From Mageeibacillus sp. UBA3708 (GTDB lineage Bacteria; Bacillota; Clostridia; Saccharofermentanales; Saccharofermentanaceae), in assembly GCA_002371375.1 (NCBI GenBank), contig DFIB01000055.1, positions 1 through 27,385 on the forward strand: 27,385 nt of DNA, read 5' to 3'. Shown piece after piece: positions 7,328-16,567 of the stretch. The number at the start of each line of letters is the position of its first letter. The first letter of the stretch is position 1. The position numbers and the translations under genes are program-made. Below the pieces are notes generated by a model that ran no database searches, was not told the DNA's origin, and worked only from the letters and a program-made list of their open reading frames with translations.

Positions 7328-8814
7328 AGACTGTTAACAAGCTCCTTGAAAAGATCTCCCCTATGCTCGAAATGCCTGAAATGATCATATGACGTTCCCA
7401 CGCTTGACATTATCACAACATCCCCTGCCTTAGCGACAGACTTAGCCTTCTTAACGGCTTCTGTCATCCTGGCAAGTGCGATTTCGCGTGTCTTCGGCAG
7501 TTCATACACCTCATCCCCGCCTTCTATAACATACACCTTGTACTTGCGTCCGTTCGCCTCTTTGGCAAGTATCTGCTCGATAAGTCCGGCATTGCTTCCG
7601 TAAATAACGATCCTGTCCGAGAACTTAAGGATCGCATCGCCAAGTCCTTCATAGACACACTGCTTATCCTTGCCTCCGCAGAGAAGCACGCCGTGCATTC
7701 CCCTGTCTGTCAATGCATTCATGGTATTGATCGTTCTGTTGGGAGATGTGTCAATCGACGAATTGTACCACCTGACACCGTCAAGTTCTCTTACAAGTTC
7801 GATCCTGTGCGGAACGCCCTTAAATGTTTTTGCAACAGTAACAATATCTTCTGTTCCCACAAGATCAGAAGTAAGCGCGATTGCCGCGAGATAATTCTGC
7901 ACGTTATGTGCCCCTGGTATGAGTATCTCCCCTTTACGTATGATCCTCGTAATGCCTGCAGGGGTCTGAAGACACAGATAACCTTCCTCATCAACGAAAG
8001 CAATATCTGCGCCGGGGTATGTATTTCTAAGATTTACACACGTATCGCCTGCAAAATACGACACCCTTCCTCCTGCAATATTGCGCATGTCATATGTCAG
8101 ATCATTTGCTGCGTTGAGAACGAGCTTACCAGTTGCCCCCTGCGAGGCAAAAATATTGGTCTTGGCGCTGATATACTCCTGATAATCGTAGTGGAAGTCA
8201 AGATGATTAGGAGTGATATTCGTGATCACCGCATTATCAACGCTGCGTCTCATTCCAAGAAGCTGGAAAGATGACAATTCAAGCACGACCTTGTCTTCGG
8301 GAGTAATCTTCCCGATCCGGTCCAGAAGCGGAGTACCGATATTGCCTCCAAGATAACAGTTGTATCCCGCTGTCTTTAAGATCTCATACACAAGAGTGGT
8401 TGTGGTAGTCTTGCCGTCCGATCCGGTAATTCCGAACGTCTCGGCCGGACAAAGATCCAGGAAAAGCTCCATTTCGGTAGTAAGAACTGCCCCCTTGCGC
8501 CTTTGCGCTTCAAGTCCGTCCACAGTAAATCTCATCTTGGGAGTCTTGAACACAATGTCGAACCTATCCTCGAACATCGGCTTAAGATAACCCTCTCCCA
8601 GTGACCACTTAACAACTATTCCCTGTTCCTTGAAATCGCTTACTACCTTCGCAATGGCAGGTTCCGATTCATCATGCATATCGAAAGCAGTAATGTCGGC
8701 ACCCAGCCCGTACAGCCATTTGATAAGCGGGGTATTTGATATGCCGACACCGCATACCGCCGCCTTACGGCCTTTTATATAATTCTTAAATCTGTCCAGT
8801 TTTATATTACTCAA
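7324..8814 (-). CDS. murD: UDP-N-acetylmuramoyl-L-alanine:D-glutamate ligase
   Basis: This 496-residue Mur ligase adds D-glutamate to UDP-MurNAc-L-Ala in the cytoplasmic stage of peptidoglycan synthesis. It has the N-terminal Rossmann motif CGVGISNTPL (21-30), the ATP loop GITGSDGKTTTTT (128-140, K135), the MurD hallmark ELSSFQL (179-185), NITPNHLDFH (199-208), and K218 where the carbamylated lysine is expected. GVPHRIELV and a C-terminal SYDHFRHFEHRG complete the fit. The start is TTG at 8814, with GGAGG eight bases upstream inside the preceding ABC gene; the next in-frame ATG would remove most of the first domain. It overlaps the ABC gene by 8 bp and the regulator gene by 4 bp. It is not in a cell-wall (dcw) cluster here. 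Confidence 0.93.
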   Translation of the reverse strand: MSNIKLDRFKNYIKGRKAAVCGVGISNTPLIKWLYGLGADITAFDMHDESEPAIAKVVSDFKEQGIVVKWSLGEGYLKPMFEDRFDIVFKTPKMRFTVDGLEAQRRKGAVLTTEMELFLDLCPAETFGITGSDGKTTTTTLVYEILKTAGYNCYLGGNIGTPLLDRIGKITPEDKVVLELSSFQLLGMRRSVDNAVITNITPNHLDFHYDYQEYISAKTNIFASQGATGKLVLNAANDLTYDMRNIAGGRVSYFAGDTCVNLRNTYPGADIAFVDEEGYLCLQTPAGITRIIRKGEILIPGAHNVQNYLAAIALTSDLVGTEDIVTVAKTFKGVPHRIELVRELDGVRWYNSSIDTSPNRTINTMNALTDRGMHGVLLCGGKDKQCVYEGLGDAILKFSDRIVIYGSNAGLIEQILAKEANGRKYKVYVIEGGDEVYELPKTREIALARMTEAVKKAKSVAKAGDVVIMSSVGTSYDHFRHFEHRGDLFKELVNSL

Positions 8815-10558
8815 CGCCTAATCCTCCATATGCTTCGAACAGATTAGAATAGAAACCACCCCTTCCGATCAGCTCGTCATGGGTGCCGGTCTCTGTTATC
8901 CGTCCTTTATCGATCACAATAATCTTATCACAATCTACTATAGTTGAAAGTCTGTGTGCGATTATTATGCCTGTTCTGCCGTTCAGGACTTCCTTAACGG
9001 CCTTTTGGATCTTAACCTCTGTAAGGATATCTACGGATGATGTTGCCTCATCAAGAATGATCACAGACGGGTCATAGGCCATGATCCTTGTTATACTGAG
9101 CAGCTGCTTCTGCCCCTCAGATATATCTTCCCTGTCACCGCCTATCTGCTCATCATATCTCCCGGGGAGATTATCAATAAATGTATCTGCTCCAGTCTTA
9201 GCCGCTGCCCTCCGGCATCTGTCCTCATCAAGTCCGGGAACACCGTATCTGATATTATCCCTGACAGTACCGATGCTGAACCAGTTATCCTGCGCAACAA
9301 GTCCGATCATCCGCCTTAATTCTTTACGCGGTATCTGATAAATGCTGATACCGTTGATCAGTATGTCTCCGGAGTCCGCTTTATAATACCTGAGAAGGAG
9401 ATTGATCACAGTCGATTTACCTCCACCCGTAGGACCGACTATTGCCGCTTTTTGGCCGGGTTCTATAACAAACGAGATATTCTTCAGAACAGGAGATCCT
9501 GGAATATACGAGAATGTGACATCCCGGAATTCGATCCTGATATTATCCCTGTCTTCAATAACATCGGGTATATCCTCTTCATGAACTGTCTCATCCTCAT
9601 CTATAAACTTATAGATCCTGTCGAGGCAGGCAAAACTGTCAGACAATTCGGTAAATACCGAGGAAAGATCATTGAAAGGCTTCATAAACTGATTTGCATA
9701 CATAAGAAGCGAACTCATAATACCGACCGTCATATTGCCTGATATTACGCTCAGTGCGCCGATGAGAGCTACACCGGCATAGATAAGGGCATTAATGAAT
9801 CTGGTGGAAGGGTTTGTTATTGACGACAGGAATGTCGCTTTGGATGATGTCCTGCGGTAATTGTCGTTAAGCTTAGTAAAGCCCGCAACAGTTCCTGATC
9901 TGAGGTTATATATCTTGGCCTCCCGGAATCTGGCACATGATTCGCCTATGTAGGATGTCTGCTCGGCTCTGATATCCGAGGCAGCTTTGAAAGACTTATA
10001 CGACTTTGTCGATATAAGGTAGGCAACTACAAATGACACCGGCGTGAACAGCAGGACATACAACGCGATCCTCCAGTTCAGCAACAGCATGATAACAAGT
10101 GTTACACCAATAGATACAATGCCGCAGAAGAACTGATTAAGGAACAGGATCATGCCGTCACCAACAGTCTCACAATCGTTGATGACGAGACTCTGGATAG
10201 ATCCGGGCTCACTCCTGTCTATATAGGATATAGGGAGCTTCCTGATCTTGCCGTATGTTTCATCTTTGAGACGGGTAATGAGATCATAGGCCAGTTTATT
10301 ATTGATCCTGAGCATTATCAGCTGGGCCAGGGCTCCTGATACAGCAATGGAAGCTATGAGGATCACTCCTTTCAGGATGCTGTTCATATTGTCTGCGGCA
10401 TTTCCGTCTATGAGATCGATCGTTCTGCCCGAGTAGTACGGGATCAGCATTGATAAAGCAGCATATACACATGCAAGGATGAAAGACAGTATAACAAGCC
10501 CTTTAAACTTACCCATATACCGGGTGATGCGCCTTATGTTCTTCATCTTATTCATCAC
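8807..10558 (-). CDS. ABC exporter subunit, fused membrane and ATPase domains (catalytic partner)
   Basis: This 583-residue half-transporter has six membrane helices (about residues 20-310) and a nucleotide-binding domain (340-583). Walker A is GPTGGGKS (375-382), Walker B ends in catalytic E504 (VIILDEATSSVD), and the switch histidine is H535 (IAHRLST). The signature motif is non-canonical: ISEGQ (479-483) instead of LSGGQ. With the upstream partner this fits a heterodimeric type IV exporter like TM287/288 or BmrCD, in which this subunit gives the Walker motifs of the active site. GTG 10558 and ATG 10555 are adjacent possible starts, with GGGGGTG upstream. It overlaps the partner gene by 11 bp. 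The substrate is unknown; drugs, lipids or peptides are all possible for the family. Confidence 0.95.
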   Translation of the reverse strand: MMNKMKNIRRITRYMGKFKGLVILSFILACVYAALSMLIPYYSGRTIDLIDGNAADNMNSILKGVILIASIAVSGALAQLIMLRINNKLAYDLITRLKDETYGKIRKLPISYIDRSEPGSIQSLVINDCETVGDGMILFLNQFFCGIVSIGVTLVIMLLLNWRIALYVLLFTPVSFVVAYLISTKSYKSFKAASDIRAEQTSYIGESCARFREAKIYNLRSGTVAGFTKLNDNYRRTSSKATFLSSITNPSTRFINALIYAGVALIGALSVISGNMTVGIMSSLLMYANQFMKPFNDLSSVFTELSDSFACLDRIYKFIDEDETVHEEDIPDVIEDRDNIRIEFRDVTFSYIPGSPVLKNISFVIEPGQKAAIVGPTGGGKSTVINLLLRYYKADSGDILINGISIYQIPRKELRRMIGLVAQDNWFSIGTVRDNIRYGVPGLDEDRCRRAAAKTGADTFIDNLPGRYDEQIGGDREDISEGQKQLLSITRIMAYDPSVIILDEATSSVDILTEVKIQKAVKEVLNGRTGIIIAHRLSTIVDCDKIIVIDKGRITETGTHDELIGRGGFYSNLFEAYGGLGVE

Positions 10559-12269
10559 CAGTCACCCCCTGCAGCCTGCAAAGTTCTCTGTAGCTGCCGG
10601 ACTTCTTCAGAAGCTCGGAGTGCGGTGCAAAATGACTGATCTTACCATCCTCAAGAAGCATGATCCTGTCGCAATCCTTAACCGTATTAATCTTCTGGGA
10701 TATCATGATAACGGTCGGATGATTGCTGAGCCTGTTAAGATTATCAAGGAACTGACGTTCCGTCTTAGCATCCAGAGCAGAAGTGGAATCATCGAGTATC
10801 AGCACGCCGGGTCTGCCCGCAATAGTTCTTGCAATGTTTATCCTCTGCTTCTGACCGCCTGACAACCCGCTCCCGAGAGAATAGACTTTATGATCAAAGC
10901 CCTCTTCCTTGGAATTAATGAATTCCGTACACATGGAAATATCCGCTGCTTCCGTCACCATTTGATCGGTAATATATTCTCTTCCGAGCTTAATATTGTA
11001 TCCGATACTTCCGGTAAACATTCCCGCTTTCTGGATGCACATTGATACGGCTCTTGATCTGCTTGTGCCTGTAAGACTGCCTATATCTTTGTCATCCACC
11101 AGTATCACACCCTCGGTGGGTTTAAGAATGCCTGAGGCAAGAGCTGCCAATGTGGACTTGCCCGAGCCTGTCCTGCCTATAATGCCGATCTTCTCACCGG
11201 CAGCCACCTCGAAATCAATACCTGACAGTGAATAATTATTGGAATCAGGATACTTGAAGGACACATTGTCGAAGCTGATCCGGTGTGCCTCTGATACGTT
11301 AACGGGAGAATCTGTACCATATTCTTCCTTACTAAGTGACAGGAAGCGCTCCACCCTGCCTGCACAGACTATCGACCTGCTGACATTAACAATAAGATTA
11401 GCGAATTTGATGAGCTCCACAAGTATCTGGGACATATAGTTGTAAAGCGCTACAACCTGTCCCTGAGTAAGGTCACCGTATGAGACATTAACAGCGCCAC
11501 GGTAGATAAGAAGACATATGCTCAGATTCACTATGACAAAAGTGACGGGATTCAGGAGAGAAGATACCGCACCTGTCTTTTTCTGAAGAGAATTGAGAAC
11601 ACTGCTCTTTGAAGTAAAGTCTTCATAATCGTCATCCTGTCTGTTAAAGCCTCTGATAACTTTAGAACCGGATATGCCGTTTGCCGACCTTGATACAAGC
11701 TCTTCCATGGATTCTCTTGTTCGTGTATTCAAAGGAATGAGCATCCTCATATTAATGACGATAAAGACTGTAAGCACTGCAAGCATTATAACAAATATGA
11801 CAGACATCTTATGGCTTACGGTAAAAGCCATGACAGCCGCGCCCAGAACGATAAAAGGAGACCTGAGCAGAAGTCTCAGAGTCAGGTTGATACCTGAAGA
11901 GATCTGGTTGCAGTCCGCAGTAAGCCCGGTGATTATCCGCGATGAACCTGTCTTCTCAAATGTTCCGACGGACAGCGAAGTAATATGATCAAACAAGTCC
12001 CCTCTGAGGCTGCAGGTGATGCCGTTCGCAGCATATGCCGCGAAATACTGTGCGGTTATGGCACAGCCGAAGCCGACAACGGCAAACACGACAAGAAGAA
12101 TGATCCTCGATATGATATAAGAATTATCACTCTGTGCTATACCCTTGTCGATTATCCCGGCAACAACCAGAGGAACGATCAACTCGAATATCGCCTCAAG
12201 CAATTTGAATACGGGGCTGAAGATGATCTCTTTGAGATACGATCTGCAATAACGCGCGAGTGTCCTCAT
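10548..12269 (-). CDS. ABC exporter subunit, fused membrane and ATPase domains (degenerate-site partner)
   Basis: This 573-residue half-transporter has a six-helix membrane domain (about residues 15-305) and a nucleotide-binding domain (330-573). Walker A is GRTGSGKS (365-372) and the signature is canonical LSGGQ (469-473). The catalytic glutamate after Walker B is aspartate (D494 in LILDDSTSALD), and the switch histidine is glutamine (Q525 in MISQKINT). Such substitutions mark the subunit that holds the non-hydrolytic site in heterodimeric exporters. The intact signature serves the partner's active site. Its ATG overlaps the stop of the amidohydrolase gene (ATGA), with no clear Shine-Dalgarno, so translation is probably coupled. 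Confidence 0.95.
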   Translation of the reverse strand: MRTLARYCRSYLKEIIFSPVFKLLEAIFELIVPLVVAGIIDKGIAQSDNSYIISRIILLVVFAVVGFGCAITAQYFAAYAANGITCSLRGDLFDHITSLSVGTFEKTGSSRIITGLTADCNQISSGINLTLRLLLRSPFIVLGAAVMAFTVSHKMSVIFVIMLAVLTVFIVINMRMLIPLNTRTRESMEELVSRSANGISGSKVIRGFNRQDDDYEDFTSKSSVLNSLQKKTGAVSSLLNPVTFVIVNLSICLLIYRGAVNVSYGDLTQGQVVALYNYMSQILVELIKFANLIVNVSRSIVCAGRVERFLSLSKEEYGTDSPVNVSEAHRISFDNVSFKYPDSNNYSLSGIDFEVAAGEKIGIIGRTGSGKSTLAALASGILKPTEGVILVDDKDIGSLTGTSRSRAVSMCIQKAGMFTGSIGYNIKLGREYITDQMVTEAADISMCTEFINSKEEGFDHKVYSLGSGLSGGQKQRINIARTIAGRPGVLILDDSTSALDAKTERQFLDNLNRLSNHPTVIMISQKINTVKDCDRIMLLEDGKISHFAPHSELLKKSGSYRELCRLQGVTGDE

Positions 12270-13525
12270 ACGAGTTCGGACAGCATCCTGTTACAGTTCT
12301 TGATGACCTCATCAATATCTACGGTGGTATACTCACCGTTCTCGTAGAGTATCTTGCCGTTAATCATTGTCATCTTAACGCATGAATTATCAGCACTGTA
12401 AACGATGTTGCGCACAATGTTATTCTCGGGCTGCATGGAAGGCTTCTTCATGTCTATCATGACAATGTCCGCCTTCTTGCCTGCGGCGAGCACGTCACAG
12501 TCGTTAAGGCCCATGCAGAGTGCACCGCCTGATGTTCCTGCCTTCAGGATCCTTAACGGATCGACTGATGCCGCATCACCGGTCTCGGCATTAGAAAGAA
12601 CAGTATCAAGATACATCTCACGAAGCATCGACAGGCTGTTATTAGAGCCGGCCCCGTCAGTACCGATGGCGACCTTCATATCGGAATTCATGAACTTATA
12701 TACGGGAGTTATGCCGCTGCCGAGCTTCAGATTGGAACATGCATTGAATACTGACCACAGTCCCTTGCTCCTGAACAGTTCTCGGTCTTCATCAGTAAAC
12801 CATACGCAGTGGAATCCGCCTCCTCCGTAATCGAAGATACCAAGCCTGTCTATCAATACGGCAGGAGTTACGCCGTACCTCTGCCTGCATCCTTCGACCT
12901 CATCTCTTGTCTCGCTGATATGCGTAAATACAGGAGCCTCATACTTGTGTGCAAGTTCCGAGACATACTTCATGTTCTTCTCGCTTGTCGTATATTCCGC
13001 ATGGAATCCGAGCCTGAATGACACAAGAGGATCAAAAGAATTGAATGTGTTGTAATTGTCTTCCAGCTCATCAATACCGCCGAAGTCATTTGCCGAATCA
13101 CAGAAAACAAGTCTGAAACCTGTCTCAACCGCCGCTCTGGCCGATTCATTAAGATGGAAATACATATCAAAGCAGGATGTTATGCCGCCTGCAAGGTATT
13201 CGGCATATGCAAGCTTTGAATACCAGTATACATGCTCAGGGGTCAGCTTGGCTTCCCTCGGGAATATAGCCTTGAACAGCCAGTCATTAAGTGAGTATTC
13301 ATCTGCCAGAGATCTTGAGAATGTCATCGCGGAATGAGTATGAGCATTCTTCAGTCCGGGCATAAGAACATTGCGTTTGCAGTCTATCTGACGGTCCCAG
13401 CTGATATCATTCGGCTTCCCCGCGCCTACGTATATTATCCTGTCGTCTTCGGTCCACAATTCGCCTTCAACAAAATCATTATCCGCCATTGTAATTATTC
13501 TGGCATTATAAAACCTGATCCTCAT
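12266..13525 (-). CDS. mtaD: Amidohydrolase, 5-methylthioadenosine/S-adenosylhomocysteine deaminase type
   Basis: This 419-residue protein belongs to the MtaD/TrzN branch of the amidohydrolase superfamily, metal-dependent deaminases. The metal ligands are visible: H62 and H64 (NAHTHSAM), H202 (THISETRDEVE, with E205 as catalytic acid) and D290 (GTDGAGSNN); H175 (GFHAEYT) lies in the substrate pocket. Members deaminate methylthioadenosine, S-adenosylhomocysteine or adenosine to inosine compounds, as part of SAM by-product salvage. The exact substrate is inferred. The ATG at 13525 has AGGAG 7 bases upstream. It sits between cls and the ABC exporter pair, 18 bp from the former and overlapping the latter by 4 bp. 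Confidence 0.85.
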   Translation of the reverse strand: MRIRFYNARIITMADNDFVEGELWTEDDRIIYVGAGKPNDISWDRQIDCKRNVLMPGLKNAHTHSAMTFSRSLADEYSLNDWLFKAIFPREAKLTPEHVYWYSKLAYAEYLAGGITSCFDMYFHLNESARAAVETGFRLVFCDSANDFGGIDELEDNYNTFNSFDPLVSFRLGFHAEYTTSEKNMKYVSELAHKYEAPVFTHISETRDEVEGCRQRYGVTPAVLIDRLGIFDYGGGGFHCVWFTDEDRELFRSKGLWSVFNACSNLKLGSGITPVYKFMNSDMKVAIGTDGAGSNNSLSMLREMYLDTVLSNAETGDAASVDPLRILKAGTSGGALCMGLNDCDVLAAGKKADIVMIDMKKPSMQPENNIVRNIVYSADNSCVKMTMINGKILYENGEYTTVDIDEVIKNCNRMLSELV

Positions 13526-13543
13526 GCGTTATCTCCTTTCAGA

Positions 13544-15118
13544 TCACAGCATCGGCGCGACAAGCCTAAGTATTGTACGTCCCAGACGTATAAATACATT
13601 CGGTCTTCGCGAGAACTTCTCTGTGACATCCTCACATCTTGTAATGATTTTATCAAACTCCGTCTTTATGTCACTTATGCAATCTGTTTTGAACATGAGA
13701 ACCGCATCCTCAAAGTGATGATAGAATGAACGGTAATCAAGATTGATCGTACCGACAACTGCAATCTTGTCATCGGCGATGCACATTTTCGCATGGATAA
13801 AGCCGGGGGTAAATTCATAGATCATGCATCCTGCCTCGATAAGTGAAGCATAATATGATTTAGTGAGCTTGTTAACAGATTTCTTATCAGGAATGCCCGG
13901 AGTTATTATCCTCACATCCACACCGCGCTTGGAAGCAAGGCTGATCGCTCTCCTAAGGCTCTCGGATATAACGAGATACGGAGTAGTGAACCAGCAGTAT
14001 TTCTTAGAATTATAGAGAATGTTGATATATACATTCTCACCTGTTAATTCCTCATCCAGCGGACTGTCTGCATAAGGTACGATGAAGCCCGAACCATGGC
14101 ATGGCTCTATGCTCCTGCAGAACAGATCCCTGTCCTTGTCGATAAGCGATTCATCATAGAGTTCCCACATGGAGAGGAACATGGCCGTAAAGTTCTTGAC
14201 CGCAGGTCCCTCCAACCTTACGCCCGTATCGTACCACTCACCGAAAGGATGAGTAATGTTGAAATACTCGTTAGCGATATTGAAGCCGCCCGTATAGCCT
14301 ATCCTTCCGTCGATCACACAGATCTTGCGGTGGTCACGGTTATTCATGAAGACGTCGAATAACGGACTCATAGGGTTGAAGATGCAGCACTTGATACCGA
14401 CACTCTCCAGCATCTTCTTGAAGTCGGAATTAACAAATACAAATGATCCGATATCATCGTAAATGATCCGTACATCAACGCCGACACCTGCCTTAGCGGT
14501 GAGGCATTCAAGAAGAGGTTCAAAAGCTTCCTTGTTCTCTATCGCATGGTATTCAAGGAATATGAATTCCCTGGCCTCTCGCATATCTTCGATCATTGAC
14601 CGGTAGCATTCTGTCGCGTTGCCGTAAAACTTCGTCGACGTGTCAGTGTAGAATGGATAAAATGCATAATCCTTAAGGTATTTGAACATCGTGAATTCAT
14701 GAGGTGCCGATGACTCGAACGTCCTTAACGTATCCTCGTCCTGAACAAGATTCTCCATCATGAAGTTGTCCGCATGCTTTATCTTCTTCTTGATCACGTG
14801 CATTGCCGGCGAGTAATGGAACAACAGATATATAATGATCCCTACGAAAGGAAATGCCATTATTATGATTATCCATACGACCTTGATGTCATCCGTTCTG
14901 TCCTTGGCATTAATACCGATAACGAACAGAAAGCCGACAATGTACACAACATAGAGCATCATGGGCATCTTCGAGAATAAGAAGAGAAAACCCCAAGCCA
15001 GAAGAACGATCTGTAGCAATAGAAGGAAAGATATTATTACTATCCTTCCAACACTGTTCTTTATAGCGAACTTGCGTTCGACAGTGCTTCTGCTCTTCCC
15101 GTTAGTCTCGGAACTCAT
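13544..15118 (-). CDS. cls: Cardiolipin synthase (phospholipase D family)
   Basis: This 524-residue membrane protein condenses phosphatidylglycerol molecules to cardiolipin. It has three N-terminal hydrophobic segments (about 25-48, 53-70 and 79-100; the PLD N-terminal membrane domain) and two HKD motifs: H263/K265/D270 in HRKICVIDGRIGYTGG and H442/K444/D449 in HAKMCIADDKIAVVGTINLD. The length is normal. Its ATG overlaps the stop of the aminopeptidase gene (ATGA), with only a weak Shine-Dalgarno. The gene is in the middle of the long operon, which links membrane lipid composition to the signalling module upstream. Confidence 0.95.
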   Translation of the reverse strand: MSSETNGKSRSTVERKFAIKNSVGRIVIISFLLLLQIVLLAWGFLFLFSKMPMMLYVVYIVGFLFVIGINAKDRTDDIKVVWIIIIMAFPFVGIIIYLLFHYSPAMHVIKKKIKHADNFMMENLVQDEDTLRTFESSAPHEFTMFKYLKDYAFYPFYTDTSTKFYGNATECYRSMIEDMREAREFIFLEYHAIENKEAFEPLLECLTAKAGVGVDVRIIYDDIGSFVFVNSDFKKMLESVGIKCCIFNPMSPLFDVFMNNRDHRKICVIDGRIGYTGGFNIANEYFNITHPFGEWYDTGVRLEGPAVKNFTAMFLSMWELYDESLIDKDRDLFCRSIEPCHGSGFIVPYADSPLDEELTGENVYINILYNSKKYCWFTTPYLVISESLRRAISLASKRGVDVRIITPGIPDKKSVNKLTKSYYASLIEAGCMIYEFTPGFIHAKMCIADDKIAVVGTINLDYRSFYHHFEDAVLMFKTDCISDIKTEFDKIITRCEDVTEKFSRRPNVFIRLGRTILRLVAPML

Positions 15119-16548
15119 CTGATATTCTCTATAAACGCCTTATATGCAAGATACAGGTAATAAAGATCTATTTTGGATATGAGTTCAACGGGAGCATGCA
15201 TTGACCATACGGGCACGCCGCAGTCTACAACATCCATTCCGGTCTTAGCCATATATGCGGAGATCGTTCCGCCGCCTCCGGCATCGATCTTACCAAGTTC
15301 GCCGGTCTGCCACGGTATGGAATTCTTCGCAAAGATGTCGGTTATCTGAGCAACAAAATCGCCGTTTGCTTCACTGCTGCCCGATTTGCCTCTGGCACCT
15401 GTATATTTCTCGATCTTAATTCCGTGAGACATGAACGCGGTATTGCGCGACTCATATACACTTGCATACTTAGGATCATAGCCTGTAGTAACGTCTGTAG
15501 AGAGCATCTTTGTATTCTCCATTGCCTTACGGAAAGTCAGCATGTTGAATTTATCGATACCGCCTTCATTCTTGGCAAGAAGCTCCATCAGGAAATTCTC
15601 GTAAATAACAGACTGTGCGCCGGAATTGGAATAAGAACCGATCTCCTCCTTGTCTGTAAGGAGAGTCACACATGTTCTCTTCGGCTTCTCCTGAGCGAGG
15701 AGTGACATAAGTGCAGGATAGGCACAAACTTTATCATCATGACCGTATGCGGCAATATAAGACCTGTCGAATCCGACATCACGTGCCTTGGCAGCAGGAA
15801 CGATCTCGATCTCAGCTGAGACAAAATCCTTCTCCACTATTCCATACTTCTCGTTCAGTATCTTAAGTATCGCTTCTTTGTACGGTTCCTTGGAATCCTT
15901 ATTGTCCCGCACCGGAATACCGCCGATTACAACATTGAGATCTTCTGCAGGTATAAATTCAGAGGCCTTTTTGCCCATCTGCTCATTCCCGAGATGAGGA
16001 AGAAGATCAGTAATATAGAATACCGGATCATCATTATTCTCACCGACGCATATCTCATGCTCTTTCCCGTCCTTCGTAAAGACAACCCCGTGGACAGCAA
16101 GCGGGATAGTTGTCCACTGGTACTTCTTGATACCGCCGTAGTAATGTGTCTTGAAGTATACGGTCTCATGATCCTCATAGAGAGGATTGGGCTTAAGGTC
16201 AAGGCGAGGAGAATCAACATGAGCACCGAGAATATTATATCCGTTGGCACAAGGCTCAACACCTATAACTGCACAGGCAAAACCCTTGCCTTTGACGGAC
16301 TTATAGACTTTGTCGCCTGCTTTAAGCGTCTTCTTGCTGTCTATGTCGACAAATCCGAGTTCCTTGCAAGCATCGAGACTGTTCTTAACAAATTCTCTCT
16401 CAGTCTTAGAGATATCAAGGAAAGACTTGTAGTCCTCTGCAAAATCCATAGCTGCCTTGATGTCAGCCTTACTGCATTCCTTGTAAAGATTAGGGAAATC
16501 TGCTGCCAGCTTGATTCCCTTTGATTTGGATGATTTCTTCTCAGCCAT
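15115..16548 (-). CDS. M18 family aminopeptidase
   Basis: This 477-residue cytosolic zinc aminopeptidase removes N-terminal residues, often acidic or large ones, from peptides. Metal and catalytic residues are in place: H110 and D112 in GAHVDSPR, D272 in GHDDKV, E301-E302 in TDKEEIGS, and a late histidine in WSMHAPVEL. The start chosen is ATG 16548, with AGAGG about 10 bases upstream and a typical N-terminus; the reading frame stays open further upstream but runs antisense-free inside the preceding gene and has no family resemblance there. The gene follows the acidic coiled-coil gene by 19 bp and overlaps cls by 4 bp. Confidence 0.94.
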   Translation of the reverse strand: MAEKKSSKSKGIKLAADFPNLYKECSKADIKAAMDFAEDYKSFLDISKTEREFVKNSLDACKELGFVDIDSKKTLKAGDKVYKSVKGKGFACAVIGVEPCANGYNILGAHVDSPRLDLKPNPLYEDHETVYFKTHYYGGIKKYQWTTIPLAVHGVVFTKDGKEHEICVGENNDDPVFYITDLLPHLGNEQMGKKASEFIPAEDLNVVIGGIPVRDNKDSKEPYKEAILKILNEKYGIVEKDFVSAEIEIVPAAKARDVGFDRSYIAAYGHDDKVCAYPALMSLLAQEKPKRTCVTLLTDKEEIGSYSNSGAQSVIYENFLMELLAKNEGGIDKFNMLTFRKAMENTKMLSTDVTTGYDPKYASVYESRNTAFMSHGIKIEKYTGARGKSGSSEANGDFVAQITDIFAKNSIPWQTGELGKIDAGGGGTISAYMAKTGMDVVDCGVPVWSMHAPVELISKIDLYYLYLAYKAFIENIR

Positions 16549-16567
16549 AGTATATTTACCTCTTATA

